Shown here piece by piece: positions 1 to 8,853 of a stretch of 64,000 bases of DNA. Under the pieces are notes generated by a model. That model was given only the letters and a program-made list of their open reading frames with translations. It had not been told where the DNA came from and made no database searches. Origin of the DNA: Staphylococcus haemolyticus (GTDB lineage Bacteria; Bacillota; Bacilli; Staphylococcales; Staphylococcaceae); contig NZ_CP035291.1 of NCBI RefSeq assembly GCF_006094395.1, positions 1,612,001-1,676,000 on the forward strand, given 5' to 3'. A program made the position numbers and the translations under genes. How positions within the stretch are numbered: the stretch's first letter is position 1; each line of letters begins with the position of its first letter.

Positions 1-491
1 CTAATTACTGGCCATAATTTATGTTTACCCATTAGTCGACCGAAAATATAAGCACCTGTATCTGTTAACCACACCACTAAGAATGCATAAAGTATGTAAT
101 GTAAGCCATCTGAACGTGTTGCATAGAAATACATAAATCCAATACCGACATATGCAACTGACATAAGACAGAAAGCAGCATCCATAAAACTAAATCTGTT
201 TTTTGACAGTACAGTGTAACTTAGTAAAATAAAACTCATTGCGATTAAACTTTTTAATTGAATGTCACTAACCCAGTCACCTGCAGATTGAGGTAACATA
301 ATAATTATTAATGCTAAAGCACTGAAAATACCAGGGACTGAAATTAATTTAATCATATTCATATTTAAAAGTTCTTTTAATGCAATTAAAGCTAGTAAGT
401 ACGCAAACAACATTAACGTTGTACCACCCATCAATAGAATGGGTAGAAAAATTAACAATGCTATAATTGCGGTTAAAGTTCTAACTTTCAT
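1..491 (-). CDS. cdsA: Phosphatidate cytidylyltransferase, N-terminal part (runs off the left edge)
   Basis: CdsA makes CDP-diacylglycerol from phosphatidic acid and CTP at the membrane, the branch point to phosphatidylglycerol and cardiolipin. About 163 codons are visible, starting [20 protein letters not shown], and the rest lies outside the window. The visible part is a run of hydrophobic membrane segments separated by short loops, as expected for the N-terminal half of the family. The ATG at 491 has an AAGGAG ribosome binding site that overlaps the uppS stop codon, so the gene is translationally close to uppS, which supplies the undecaprenyl lipid carrier. The characteristic C-terminal signature of the family cannot be seen here. 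Identity therefore rests on the N-terminal sequence and the invariant uppS-cdsA order. Confidence 0.88.
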   Translation of the reverse strand, partial: MKVRTLTAIIALLIFLPILLMGGTTLMLFAYLLALIALKELLNMNMIKLISVPGIFSALALIIIMLPQSAGDWVSDIQLKSLIAMSFILLSYTVLSKNRFSFMDAAFCLMSVAYVGIGFMYFYATRSDGLHYILYAFLVVWLTDTGAYIFGRLMGKHKLWPVI

Positions 492-494
492 ACG

Positions 495-1265
495 CTACTC
501 CTTACTTAACCCTCCAAAGCGTCTTTGGCGAGATTGATATATTTTTAAGCAATTTTTAAATTCTTCACCGTCAAAGTCTGGCCACAATTTCTCATTGAAT
601 ATAAATTCACTATAAGAAGACTGCCAAATAAGGAAATTACTAATACGTTGTTCACCAGAAGTGCGAATTAATAACTCAGGATCTGGGTATGAATGTGTCA
701 TTAAATGCTTGTTAATCATTGATTCATCAATATCTTTACTGTCCTGACCATTGCGTTGAAGTTCATCATAAATTGATTTCATACTCTGAACAATTTCAGC
801 TCGTCCACCATAATTGATGGCAAATATTAATTTCAGACCTGTATTATTTTTTGTTTTTTCTTTTGCATGTTCTATTGCTTCAATCGTCGATTTAGGAACT
901 GCATCTAGAAATCCAATCGTTTCTATTTGAACATTTTTTTCAATGAGTTCGGGTAAAAATGTTTTTAAAAAATTAACAGGCAAATTCATGATATAATTAA
1001 CTTCATTTTCAGGTCTAGACCAATTTTCAGTTGAAAAAGCGTATAGTGTTAAGTATTTAATACCCAAATCACTTGCTTCTCGCGTTACAGTTTTAATGGT
1101 TTGCATACCTTCGTAATGTCCTTTAATTCTAGGCATTTTACGCTTTTTGGCCCAACGTCCATTTCCGTCCATGATAATCGCTACATGTTCAGGTAAATTA
1201 TGTAAATCTAAATCATCGTTATGACTGATTTTAGTCTTATTTCTTTTTATTAGCTTTTTAAACAT
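495..1265 (-). CDS. uppS: Undecaprenyl diphosphate synthase
   Basis: UppS condenses isopentenyl diphosphate units in cis onto farnesyl diphosphate to make the C55 carrier used for peptidoglycan and teichoic acid synthesis. The protein is 256 aa, the usual staphylococcal length. The phosphate-binding motif AIIMDGNGRWA lies near residue 30, and the conserved YAFSTENW, INYGGR and PDPELLIRTSGE blocks follow. I chose the ATG at 1265 because GGAGGAA lies seven bases upstream and the protein then begins MFKKLIK; an in-frame ATG at 1289 has no such site. It is followed directly by cdsA and preceded by a terminator behind frr, so uppS-cdsA is probably its own transcription unit. Confidence 0.96.
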   Translation of the reverse strand: MFKKLIKRNKTKISHNDDLDLHNLPEHVAIIMDGNGRWAKKRKMPRIKGHYEGMQTIKTVTREASDLGIKYLTLYAFSTENWSRPENEVNYIMNLPVNFLKTFLPELIEKNVQIETIGFLDAVPKSTIEAIEHAKEKTKNNTGLKLIFAINYGGRAEIVQSMKSIYDELQRNGQDSKDIDESMINKHLMTHSYPDPELLIRTSGEQRISNFLIWQSSYSEFIFNEKLWPDFDGEEFKNCLKIYQSRQRRFGGLSKE

Positions 1266-1365
1266 GGTCTTTCCTCCGAGCCTGATCATCTCTATTATAT
1301 TATATTAGTTATTTAAGAAATCATCTATCATTTTATCATACTCGATAATGGCATTGAATAAGCAA

Positions 1366-1403
1366 ATGAAAAAACTGTACCAAAGTCTGAATTGGCACAG
1401 TTT
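1366..1403 (-). terminator. Intrinsic terminator downstream of frr
   Basis: The arms at 1372-1383 and 1392-1403 form a 12-bp stem with one G-U pair and an 8-nt loop. On the minus strand a run of six T residues follows. It lies about 90 bases past the frr stop and ends the pyrH-frr transcript before uppS. Confidence 0.85.
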
Positions 1404-1490
1404 AGACTAAAATAATTTATAGTAATGTAGAAAGTATATTTATAATAATACTTACACATTATTAAATGAATTAATTTATTGTCGAACTAA

Positions 1491-2045
1491 TTAAACAGAC
1501 ATAATGTCTTTTTCTTTGTCCTCTACTAATTGATCAATTTCTTTAATAGAATTATCTGTAGCTTTTTGAACATCTTCTGTTTGACTTCTTAAATCATCTT
1601 CAGTAATGTCACCATTTTTTTCATCTTTTTTCAATTGATCATTAATATCACGACGGATGTTACGGATAGATACTTTCGCATCTTCACCAATTTTCTTAAC
1701 GTTTTTCACTAATTCTTTACGACGTTCTTCTGTTAAAGCTGGGACAGTGATACGAATAACTTCACCATCACTTGTAGGATTTACACCTAAATTTGCTGCA
1801 TAAATTGCTTTTTCAATATCAGCTACTGAAGATTTATCATAAGGAGAAATAACTAATAAACGTGCTTCAGGCACATTGATGCTCGCTAATTGTTGAACTG
1901 GTGTTGGTGCACCATAATAGTCAACAGTTACGCCACTTAATAAATTTGAATTTGCTCTTCCAGCACTGATATTTGCTAATTCTCTTGATAAATTATCGAT
2001 AGATTTGCTCATTCTAGCTTTAGTGTCTTGAATTATGTCACTCAT
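1491..2045 (-). CDS. frr: Ribosome recycling factor
   Basis: RRF works with EF-G to split the post-termination ribosome in the cytoplasm. At 184 aa it has the standard family length. The family core is readable: [13 protein letters not shown] near residue 19, the [14 protein letters not shown] block near residue 43, and the C-terminal helical region with [18 protein letters not shown]. The ATG at 2045 follows an AGAGGTG site. It lies 17 bases after pyrH in the same direction, the usual tsf-pyrH-frr arrangement of Firmicutes, so it is probably co-transcribed with pyrH. Confidence 0.97.
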   Translation of the reverse strand: MSDIIQDTKARMSKSIDNLSRELANISAGRANSNLLSGVTVDYYGAPTPVQQLASINVPEARLLVISPYDKSSVADIEKAIYAANLGVNPTSDGEVIRITVPALTEERRKELVKNVKKIGEDAKVSIRNIRRDINDQLKKDEKNGDITEDDLRSQTEDVQKATDNSIKEIDQLVEDKEKDIMSV

Positions 2046-2062
2046 ATTGTTTACACCTCTAA

Positions 2063-2785
2063 TTATTTAGTTATTAACGTACCTATTTTTTCACCCATAA
2101 CTGCACGTTTAATATTGCCTTCTTCCATAATTGAAAATACATTTAAAGGAATATTATTATCCATACAGAATGATGATGCAGTTGAGTCCATTACTTGTAA
2201 CCCTTCTTGTAACATTTGAATGTGCGTCAAGTGTTCATATTTAACTGCATTCTTATCTACTTTAGGGTCTGCTGAATATACTCCATCAACATTATTTTTA
2301 CCCATTAAAATAACATCGGCTTCGACTTCTGCTGCACGTAACGCTGCAGTTGTATCTGTAGAGAAGTATGGATTACCGATTCCTGCTGCAAAAATAACAA
2401 CACGTTTCTTCTCTAAATGTCTAATAGCTCTTCGACGGATATATGGTTCAGCAACTTGTTTCATTTCAATTGATGTCAACACACGTGTGTCACATTCTAA
2501 TTGTTCTAAGCTATCTTGGAGTGCAAGAGCATTCATAACTGTAGCAAGCATACCCATGTAGTCTGCTGTACCACGGTCCATACCTAAATCACTACCAGTT
2601 TTACCTCTCCAAATATTGCCACCACCAACGATAACTGCGATTTCGCAATCCATCTTAGCAACTTCAGCTACTTGCTGTGCCACGCTTTTAATAATGATTG
2701 GATTAATACCAAAACCTTTGTCTCCTGCGAGTGCTTCACCACTAAGTTTTAATACTACACGTTTATATTTAGAAGTTTGCGCCAT
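2063..2785 (-). CDS. pyrH: UMP kinase
   Basis: PyrH phosphorylates UMP to UDP, is allosterically controlled by GTP and UTP, and acts as a hexamer of the amino-acid-kinase fold. The protein is 240 aa from the ATG at 2785, which has an AGAGGAAA site. A longer in-frame reading to 2857 would add 24 residues that run into the upstream hairpin and has no support. Visible family features are the N-terminal [24 protein letters not shown] near residue 57, and the D-rich [14 protein letters not shown] nucleotide-binding stretch near residue 165. The gene sits between tsf and frr; an unusual long-loop hairpin separates it from tsf. Confidence 0.97.
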   Translation of the reverse strand: MAQTSKYKRVVLKLSGEALAGDKGFGINPIIIKSVAQQVAEVAKMDCEIAVIVGGGNIWRGKTGSDLGMDRGTADYMGMLATVMNALALQDSLEQLECDTRVLTSIEMKQVAEPYIRRRAIRHLEKKRVVIFAAGIGNPYFSTDTTAALRAAEVEADVILMGKNNVDGVYSADPKVDKNAVKYEHLTHIQMLQEGLQVMDSTASSFCMDNNIPLNVFSIMEEGNIKRAVMGEKIGTLITK

Positions 2786-2822
2786 TGTTTTTTCCTCTCT
2801 ATTGTAAAAATATGTAATATAT

Positions 2823-2905
2823 ACAAGTAAAGAAGACACTGACGCGCCTTCTAACATAAAGTATCACTTTATAATAGAAAACCTCAAAGGTGTCTTCTTT
2901 CTTGT
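2823..2905 (-). terminator. Nested long-loop hairpin between tsf and pyrH, probably a terminator or attenuator
   Basis: The outer arms at 2823-2839 and 2890-2905 pair over 16 bp with one bulged base. The 50-nt loop contains its own hairpin at 2849-2879 (5 bp, a 2x2 internal loop, 7 bp, 3-nt loop). The T-rich stretch after the 3' arm on the minus strand is interrupted, so termination is plausible but not certain. See the finding on this element. Confidence 0.6.
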
Positions 2906-2921
2906 AAATCTTGTCGACAGA

Positions 2922-3800
2922 TTATTTCATTTGACCTTTAACTTCATCTGCGAAGTTTTCTTCACGTTTTTCCATACCTTCGCCTACTTCATAGCGAACG
3001 AAGTCAACAAGTTTACCACCTTTAGATTTTAAGAAAGCTTCAACTGTTTGATCTGGATCTTTAACGAAGTTTTGATCAACTGCACAAATTTCTTGAAGAT
3101 ATTTACGTAAACGACCTTCAACCATTTTTTCAACGATGTTTTCAGGTTTACCTTCATTTAATGCTTGTTGTTTTAATACTTCTCTTTCGTGATTGATTTC
3201 TTCTTCTTTAACTTGTTCTGAAGAAACATATTTTGGATTGATAGCTGCGATGTGCATAGCAACATCTTTAGCAGCTTCTTCATCAGTAGAACCTTCAACT
3301 ACAGTTAACACACCGATACGTCCACCCATGTGTAAGTATGCACCAAATGCATCGTTATCAGATTTTGTTCTGATTTCGAAACGACGGATACTTAATTTTT
3401 CACCGATTGTTGAGATTGCTTCTTTCATTCTTTCATCAACTGTTTTACCACTTGATAATTTAGTTTCTAATAAAGCATCTACTGTTTCAGCTTTGCTATC
3501 AAGAACTTGATTAGCAATTTCTTTAACTAATTCTTGGAAGCCTTCATTACGAGCTACGAAGTCAGTTTCAGAGTTGATTTCAACGATAGCAGCTTCATTT
3601 CCTTTAACTTCAACATGTACTAAACCTTCAGCTGCGATACGGTCTGCTTTTTTAGCTGCTTTAGCGATACCTTTTTCACGTAAGTAATCAATCGCTTTAT
3701 CGATGTCACCATCAGTTTCTGTTAGCGCTTTTTTACAATCCATCATACCAGCGCCAGTTCTTTCACGTAATTCTTTAACAAGTTTTGCTGAAATTGCCAT
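2922..3800 (-). CDS. tsf: Translation elongation factor Ts
   Basis: EF-Ts is the nucleotide exchange factor for EF-Tu. The 292-aa length fits staphylococcal EF-Ts. The N-terminal UBA-like domain includes the EF-Ts signature [16 protein letters not shown], followed by [15 protein letters not shown]. The core carries [15 protein letters not shown] near residue 74, which holds the T-D-F-V-A-R contact with EF-Tu. The ATG at 3800 has a GGAGGAA site. The gene follows rpsB, the conserved partner order, but a strong terminator lies in between, so some tsf expression is likely from its own promoter in the 3801-3915 interval, where I could not fix a clear pair of boxes. Confidence 0.97.
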   Translation of the reverse strand: MAISAKLVKELRERTGAGMMDCKKALTETDGDIDKAIDYLREKGIAKAAKKADRIAAEGLVHVEVKGNEAAIVEINSETDFVARNEGFQELVKEIANQVLDSKAETVDALLETKLSSGKTVDERMKEAISTIGEKLSIRRFEIRTKSDNDAFGAYLHMGGRIGVLTVVEGSTDEEAAKDVAMHIAAINPKYVSSEQVKEEEINHEREVLKQQALNEGKPENIVEKMVEGRLRKYLQEICAVDQNFVKDPDQTVEAFLKSKGGKLVDFVRYEVGEGMEKREENFADEVKGQMK

Positions 3801-3915
3801 TAATTATTCCTCCAATATTTCTAATTGTAATAATAGATGATACCTAAATATTACCATTAAAGTCACTATAATTTCCAATACTCTAGTAAACTTTAATCAT
3901 TATTATTTGAAAAAA

Positions 3916-3943
3916 GGGCGATAAGCATTACATCTTATCACCC
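3916..3943 (-). terminator. Intrinsic terminator of rpsB
   Basis: The arms GGGCGATAAG (3916-3925) and CTTATCACCC (3934-3943) make a 10-bp stem with one G-U pair. On the minus strand six T residues follow at 3910-3915. It lies 15 bases after the rpsB stop. Confidence 0.9.
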
Positions 3944-3957
3944 ATTTAAACTATATC

Positions 3958-4746
3958 TTAGTTTGATTCAACAGTAGTATTTTCTTCAGTTGATTCTGCT
4001 TCTTGAGATTCTTCTTTTTCATCTAAATTGATGTTTTGCTCTGCAGCTACTTCATCGTTAGAAACACCTTGTTGACCTTCTAAGACAGCGTCAGCCATTT
4101 TACCAGTTAATAATTTAACGGCACGAATAGCATCGTCGTTCGCTGGGATAACGTAATCAATTTCATCTGGATCACAGTTAGTGTCAACAATACCAACGAT
4201 TGGAATATTTAATTTACGTGCTTCAGCAATCGCGTTACGCTCTTTACGAGGGTCAACTACGAATAATGCTTGAGGCATAGATTTCATATCACGAATACCG
4301 CCTAAGAATTTGATTAAACGGTCGTATTCTTTTTTAAGTTCAACAACTTCTTTTTTAGGTAAAACGTCGAATAAACCGTCTTCTTCCATTTTTTCGATTT
4401 CAGAAATACGTTTAATACGTTTAGAAATTGTTTTGTAGTTAGTTAAAATTCCGCCTAACCATCTTTGGTTAACGTAGAATTGTCCAGCACGTTCTGCTTC
4501 AGCTTTAACTGACTCTTGTGCTTGTTTTTTAGTACCTACGAATAAGACTCTACCGCCATCTTCAGATACTTGTTTGATGAAGTTATAAGCTTCTTCAACT
4601 TTTTTCACTGTTTTTTGTAAGTCAATGATATAGATACCATTTCTCTCAGTGAAGATGTATTTTTTCATTTTTGGGTTCCAACGGCGTGTTTGGTGACCGA
4701 AGTGAACACCGGCTTCTAGTAATTGTTTCATTGAAATTACTGCCAT
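3958..4746 (-). CDS. rpsB: 30S ribosomal protein S2
   Basis: S2 is a late-binding protein of the small subunit. At 262 aa it opens with [27 protein letters not shown], and the S2 block [20 protein letters not shown] lies near residue 70. The C-terminal 35 residues are a glutamate-rich, low-complexity tail, typical of staphylococcal S2. The ATG at 4746 has an AGGAGGAA site. It has its own promoter and a leader of about 110 bases, and is bounded by terminators on both sides. Confidence 0.98.
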   Translation of the reverse strand: MAVISMKQLLEAGVHFGHQTRRWNPKMKKYIFTERNGIYIIDLQKTVKKVEEAYNFIKQVSEDGGRVLFVGTKKQAQESVKAEAERAGQFYVNQRWLGGILTNYKTISKRIKRISEIEKMEEDGLFDVLPKKEVVELKKEYDRLIKFLGGIRDMKSMPQALFVVDPRKERNAIAEARKLNIPIVGIVDTNCDPDEIDYVIPANDDAIRAVKLLTGKMADAVLEGQQGVSNDEVAAEQNINLDEKEESQEAESTEENTTVESN

Positions 4747-4866
4747 TTTAAATTCCTCCTAGTGGTTATTTACCTCCATAATAAACTCATATAAAGACAA
4801 TTAATTTAATTGCACCCTTTAAATGTACGTTTATCATGTGTGTATTGGCTTTTATAGCCGAAAACA

Positions 4867-4895
4867 ATAATATCATATTTCTATATAATGCGCAA
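4867..4895 (-). promoter_or_regulatory. SigA-type promoter of rpsB
   Basis: On the minus strand a TTGCGC -35 box (4890-4895) and a TATTAT -10 box (4867-4872) are separated by exactly 17 bases. It directs a leader that begins near a small GGCT-AGCC stem-loop and runs about 110 bases to the rpsB start codon. Confidence 0.75.
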
Positions 4896-4943
4896 TGTTA
4901 ATTTCACTAAAGAAATAATGCTATACACATTTTTCATAATAAA

Positions 4944-4976
4944 AACTGTTACAAATAATATATACTTGCAACAGTT
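4944..4976 (-). terminator. Intrinsic terminator of the codY operon
   Basis: The arms at 4944-4955 and 4965-4976 form a 12-bp stem with two G-U pairs, followed on the minus strand by five T residues. It lies 37 bases past the codY stop. Confidence 0.85.
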
Positions 4977-5012
4977 GAATGTTGGTTATTGCATTATCGA
5001 TTTAAATCATAA

Positions 5013-5786
5013 TTATTTATTTCGTTCTAATTCATCAAGGAATTTTTCTTTTTTAACTTTAATAAAGGTACCCTTCATCCCTAAGGATCGTGATTCGATT
5101 ACACCAGCACTTTCAAGTTTACGTAACGCGTTCACGATTACTGAGCGAGTGATACCTACTCTATCTGCTACTTTTGAAGCTATCAATAGGCCTTCATTAC
5201 CACCTAATTCTTCAAAAATATGCTCAATTGCTTCTTTTTCAGAATAAGATAATGAATTAATTGCCATAGTGATTGCCGCTTTATCACGTGCCTCTTTCTC
5301 AACTTCATTATGTTTCTCACGAAGTATTTCCATTCCAATAACTGTTGCAGCGTATTCGCCTAATACTAAATCATTTTCGTTAAAGTCATCTTTAACACGA
5401 CCAAGTACTAATGTTCCTAATCTTTCGCCGCCACCAAGTATTGGAAATACAGTTGTACGACTGCTACTAAATACTTCTTTATCTTCAGGTGGGAATACAG
5501 TTAATTCATTATCAATATCAATATTAGATTCAGTTTGTTTAACGTCCATTAATAGTTCTGTATATTCACTAGGAATGTGTTTACTTTCTAACATTTCGTT
5601 AATTCTCTGACTTTTTAAAAGTTCATTTAAACTTGAACCTAGAATTTTACCTCTACGTGAAACAATAAATACGTTCGTTACTGTAACGCTACTAATTGTT
5701 TGAGCAACGTCTTTAAAGTCGACCGCAATACCTTTATGTTTTTGTAATAGTGTATTTAATTCTCTAGTTTTAGATAATAAGCTCAT
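5013..5786 (-). CDS. codY: GTP- and branched-chain-amino-acid-sensing global regulator CodY
   Basis: CodY represses amino-acid biosynthesis and, in staphylococci, many virulence genes when isoleucine, leucine, valine and GTP are plentiful. At 257 aa the length is usual. The N-terminal part (about residues 1-155) is the GAF ligand-binding domain, and the C-terminal part carries the winged helix with [26 protein letters not shown] near residue 205, the recognition-helix region conserved in all CodY proteins. The ATG at 5786 has an AAAGGAG site. It is the last gene of xerC-hslV-hslU-codY, starting 21 bases after hslU. A candidate CodY box lies upstream of xerC, which would allow autoregulation. 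Confidence 0.98.
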   Translation of the reverse strand: MSLLSKTRELNTLLQKHKGIAVDFKDVAQTISSVTVTNVFIVSRRGKILGSSLNELLKSQRINEMLESKHIPSEYTELLMDVKQTESNIDIDNELTVFPPEDKEVFSSSRTTVFPILGGGERLGTLVLGRVKDDFNENDLVLGEYAATVIGMEILREKHNEVEKEARDKAAITMAINSLSYSEKEAIEHIFEELGGNEGLLIASKVADRVGITRSVIVNALRKLESAGVIESRSLGMKGTFIKVKKEKFLDELERNK

Positions 5787-5807
5787 AAAATTTCTCCTTT
5801 ATTTATA

Positions 5808-7211
5808 TTATAAAATAAATGCACTTAAATCTTTATTTGTTGAAATAGATTTCAACTTATCATCAACATATTGTGGTGTTATATCTACTACAGCATTTGG
5901 CATGCTAGGGGCTTCGAAAGATAAATCCTCAAGCATTTTCTCTAAGATTGTGTGTAAACGACGTGCACCAATATTATCAGTGTCTTGGTTAACTTGATAT
6001 GCCATTTCAGCTAATCTTGTAATCGCTTCCTTAGTAAAGTTCACAGTGACCTCTTCTGTTTGAAGCAATGCCTCATATTGTTTGATAAGTGATAGCTTAG
6101 GTTCAGTTAATATTCTATAAAAATCGTCAACAGTTAAACTTTCTAATTCTACTCTAATTGGGAAGCGTCCTTGTAATTCAGGTATTAAATCACTTGGTTT
6201 CGATACGTGAAACGCGCCAGCACCGATAAACAGCATATGTTCAGTATTTACAGTACCATACTTAGTTTGAATCATGCTACCTTCTAAAATTGGTAAGATA
6301 TCTCGTTGTACACCTTGTCTTGAAACATCTTGACCACTATTAGCGTTATTCGTTGCTACTTTATCGATCTCATCGATGAAGATAATACCCATTTGTTCTG
6401 CTAACTCAAGCGCTTCTTGATTTGCAGTTTCTTGGTCAATTAATTCATCAGCAAAATCATCAGCCAAAATCTTACGAGCTGTTTTAACTGGTACCTCACG
6501 CTCAACTTTACGTTTAGGCATGAGTTGATTCATCATGTCTTGCATTTGTTGGTTTTGATTTGTACCGAGCATGCCTAGCGCACCTGGATCTTGTTCTACC
6601 TTAATTCTAACTTTCTCTTCTTCAAGTTTACCATCTAATAATTGTTTTTTGATTTCTGAACGCTTGGTTTTAATCTCTTCTGTAGGTGTTTCCTCTTCTT
6701 CATCATCATTGTTACCAAAGTTTGGAATTGCACCACCAAGTAATGATTCTAAAGGATTACTATTATTTGACGCTTTTTTCTTCATACTAGGCACAAGTAA
6801 TTTAACTAACTTTTCATTAGCTTTATTAACTGCTTCGTCTTTAACCAAACCTTTCTTTTGATCTTTAACTAGTCTTACAGCTACATCGACTAGATCACGA
6901 ACCATACTCTCAACATCGCGTCCAACGTATCCTACTTCAGTAAACTTAGTAGCTTCCACCTTAATAAATGGCGCTCCTACAACTTTAGCCATACGTCTTG
7001 CTATTTCAGTTTTACCAACACCAGTTGGACCAATCATCAAGATATTCTTAGGTGCGATTTCTTGTTTGGTTTCTTCATCTAGCAAACTTCTTCTATAGCG
7101 ATTTCTTAGAGCAATGGCAACTTTTCGTTTAGCATCATCTTGCCCAACTATATATTCATCTAATTTAGATACGATATCTTTAGGTGTTAATTTTATACCG
7201 TTTGCATCCAT
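5808..7211 (-). CDS. hslU: ATP-dependent protease ATPase subunit HslU (ClpY)
   Basis: HslU is the hexameric AAA+ unfoldase that feeds substrates to the HslV peptidase. The start is the ATG at 7211, with GGAGG eight bases upstream, giving 467 aa; a TTG five codons further upstream overlaps that ribosome binding site and is unlikely. The Walker A motif GPTGVGKT lies near residue 57, the pore motif GYVGRD near residue 88, the acidic intermediate (I) domain near residues 130-220, and Walker [10 protein letters not shown] near residue 270. The C-terminal [12 protein letters not shown] is the tail that docks into HslV. It sits between hslV and codY in one operon. Confidence 0.97.
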   Translation of the reverse strand: MDANGIKLTPKDIVSKLDEYIVGQDDAKRKVAIALRNRYRRSLLDEETKQEIAPKNILMIGPTGVGKTEIARRMAKVVGAPFIKVEATKFTEVGYVGRDVESMVRDLVDVAVRLVKDQKKGLVKDEAVNKANEKLVKLLVPSMKKKASNNSNPLESLLGGAIPNFGNNDDEEEETPTEEIKTKRSEIKKQLLDGKLEEEKVRIKVEQDPGALGMLGTNQNQQMQDMMNQLMPKRKVEREVPVKTARKILADDFADELIDQETANQEALELAEQMGIIFIDEIDKVATNNANSGQDVSRQGVQRDILPILEGSMIQTKYGTVNTEHMLFIGAGAFHVSKPSDLIPELQGRFPIRVELESLTVDDFYRILTEPKLSLIKQYEALLQTEEVTVNFTKEAITRLAEMAYQVNQDTDNIGARRLHTILEKMLEDLSFEAPSMPNAVVDITPQYVDDKLKSISTNKDLSAFIL

Positions 7212-7269
7212 ATATTTTACCTCCAACCTAATTAACGTCCATTTATATTCATTTCCATATTTTTAAAAG

Positions 7270-7815
7270 TTAAAGTGTTTCCACTATAATATTATCATTT
7301 GTGAACACACAAATGTCAGATGCAACTTTTAAACTTTCGTAAGCCATTTCTTTAGCAGATAATTGGCTTGCATGACGCTTCAATGCTCTTCCAGCACTTA
7401 AAGCATAGTTGCCTCCTGAGCCAATCGCAATTAAATCATCATCAGGTGCAATGACTTCTCCAGTCCCGCTGACCACTAATATTGCATCTTTGTCCATTAC
7501 AATTAACATAGCTTCCAATTGACGTAATTGTTTATCACCACGCCACTCTTGAGCTAGCTCAACAGCTGCACGTTCCAAATTACCACTAAATTGTTGTAAT
7601 TTTGTTTCAAACTTTTCGAACAAAGTGAAGGCATCAGCTACACTACCAGCAAATCCAGCTAACACTTTTCCTTCATATAATCTGCGGACCTTGCGCGCTG
7701 TTTGCTTCATAATAACTTGCTCACCTAGTGTAACTTGTCCATCACCAGCCATCGCTGCTTCACCGTTGTGTCTAACGGCATAAATAGTTGTTGCATGTAA
7801 TGATGTTTTACTCAT
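7270..7815 (-). CDS. hslV: ATP-dependent protease peptidase subunit HslV (ClpQ)
   Basis: HslV is the proteasome-beta-like peptidase of the HslUV complex. The protein is 181 aa. The sequence [18 protein letters not shown] aligns with the mature N-terminus TTI of E. coli HslV, so residues 1-8 look like a propeptide and Thr9 the catalytic nucleophile; this is inferred by alignment. The start ATG at 7815 directly follows the xerC stop. The conserved [14 protein letters not shown] stretch (here [10 protein letters not shown]) and [10 protein letters not shown] near residue 131 support the family. Confidence 0.97.
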   Translation of the reverse strand: MSKTSLHATTIYAVRHNGEAAMAGDGQVTLGEQVIMKQTARKVRRLYEGKVLAGFAGSVADAFTLFEKFETKLQQFSGNLERAAVELAQEWRGDKQLRQLEAMLIVMDKDAILVVSGTGEVIAPDDDLIAIGSGGNYALSAGRALKRHASQLSAKEMAYESLKVASDICVFTNDNIIVETL

Positions 7816-8709
7816 TTATTTACTCTCCTTTTTCGCTCGAGGATGTGCATTTAAATACACTTTACGTAATTGTTGGTTAGAAACATGTGTATATCTTCCA
7901 GTTGTCGAAAGATTAACATGTCCTAACAAAGATTGTACCGTTCTTAAATCCGCACCTTGATTGAGTAAATGTGTTGCAAACGTATGTCTTAGTTTGTGGG
8001 GGTGAATTTCCGTAACCCCTGCTGTACGTTTAACAACATCATTTAAAACATACCTAACGCCTCTCTCTGTTATAGGGGCGCCATTCATGTTAACTAATAA
8101 AAATGAATGTTTGGTATGTTGTATAGGCTTAAATTCTCTTAAGTATTGTTCAATGCTTTGACGACAAAATTCTCCAAACGGAACAAAACGTTCTTTATTT
8201 CCCTTTCCTAGTACTTTCACACCAGGTAAAGACATATCAATATCTTTGAGTTGGATATTTACTAGTTCAGAAACACGTATACCCGTTGCATATAATAATT
8301 CTAGAATAACGCGATCCCGTAATCCTTTTTTAGTATCTTTTGCTACAGTTTCGAATAATGCTTCCATCTCTTCTTCATAAAAAAACTGTGGCAAGTAGTT
8401 CTCCTTCTTAGGATGAACGAGTTGTACGAAAGGATTTATGATTGTCTCGTCTTGTGTCATCCAAAACTCATAGAAAGTTCTTAAAGTAGAAATCTTCCTT
8501 GATACAGTAGTACGTTTCAAATTTTGTGAATATAAATAGCTTAAATAATTTCTAGCATCTTTATATTCAAATGTTCTTAGATTAAGTAATTCTTGTTCTA
8601 AAAAATGATTAAATTGTACTAAATCATCATGATATGATTTTAATGTATGGGCGGAGAAATTTCTCTCAACTTTGAGCATATTTAAGAATGTAACCTGGAT
8701 TTCTTCCAC
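7816..8709 (-). CDS. xerC: Tyrosine recombinase XerC
   Basis: XerC acts with XerD at the dif site to resolve chromosome dimers. The 297-aa protein has an N-terminal SAM-like core-binding domain (about residues 1-90) and a C-terminal catalytic domain. The catalytic set is visible: Arg in ATGIRVSEL, Lys in [27 protein letters not shown] supplying His-x-x-Arg, His in [16 protein letters not shown], and Tyr in the same block. The start is a GTG at 8709 with GGAGGGGA seven bases upstream. That ribosome binding site is the 3' arm of a hairpin followed by T residues, which suggests control of expression. xerC leads the hslV-hslU-codY operon. Confidence 0.96.
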   Translation of the reverse strand: MEEIQVTFLNMLKVERNFSAHTLKSYHDDLVQFNHFLEQELLNLRTFEYKDARNYLSYLYSQNLKRTTVSRKISTLRTFYEFWMTQDETIINPFVQLVHPKKENYLPQFFYEEEMEALFETVAKDTKKGLRDRVILELLYATGIRVSELVNIQLKDIDMSLPGVKVLGKGNKERFVPFGEFCRQSIEQYLREFKPIQHTKHSFLLVNMNGAPITERGVRYVLNDVVKRTAGVTEIHPHKLRHTFATHLLNQGADLRTVQSLLGHVNLSTTGRYTHVSNQQLRKVYLNAHPRAKKESK

Positions 8710-8710
8710 T

Positions 8711-8757
8711 TAAAAATCCCCTCCATCATATGCATTGTAGCATATAACATGAAGGGG
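8711..8757 (-). promoter_or_regulatory. Hairpin that includes the xerC ribosome binding site and ends in a T run
   Basis: The arms 8718-8726 and 8749-8757 pair over 9 bp (one G-U), and an inner stem 8728-8733/8740-8745 adds six pairs. On the minus strand the 3' arm is GATGGAGGGG, which contains the Shine-Dalgarno sequence of xerC, and TTTTT follows at 8711-8717. It could act as an attenuator, a translation block, or both. Confidence 0.6.
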
Positions 8758-8784
8758 ACTAAAATAATTAGCTATAGAATTCAA

Positions 8785-8799
8785 AATCTTTTGAGAATT
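8785..8799. promoter_or_regulatory. Candidate CodY-binding site upstream of xerC
   Basis: AATCTTTTGAGAATT (minus strand AATTCTCAAAAGATT) matches 12 of 15 positions of the CodY consensus AATTTTCWGAAAATT. It lies about 76 bases upstream of the xerC start. xerC heads the operon that ends in codY, and autorepression of codY operons is established in S. aureus and B. subtilis. AT-rich sequence gives chance matches, so this is a candidate only. Confidence 0.4.
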
Positions 8800-8853
8800 C
8801 TTTAAAACTTTGAATTGACACATTTTCTATCAATTATAAAGTTTATATTATTT

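Noticed and set aside
2028-2807. Plus-strand frames opposite pyrH
   Set aside because: They lie opposite a clear pyrH gene, have no ribosome binding sites and encode no recognisable protein.
4888-5247. Plus-strand frame of 119 codons across the codY end and rpsB promoter
   Set aside because: It overlaps codY, its terminator and the rpsB promoter, and the product is low-complexity.
6571-6861. Plus-strand frame opposite the hslU I domain
   Set aside because: It is a serine-rich mirror of the acidic hslU coding sequence and has no start signals.
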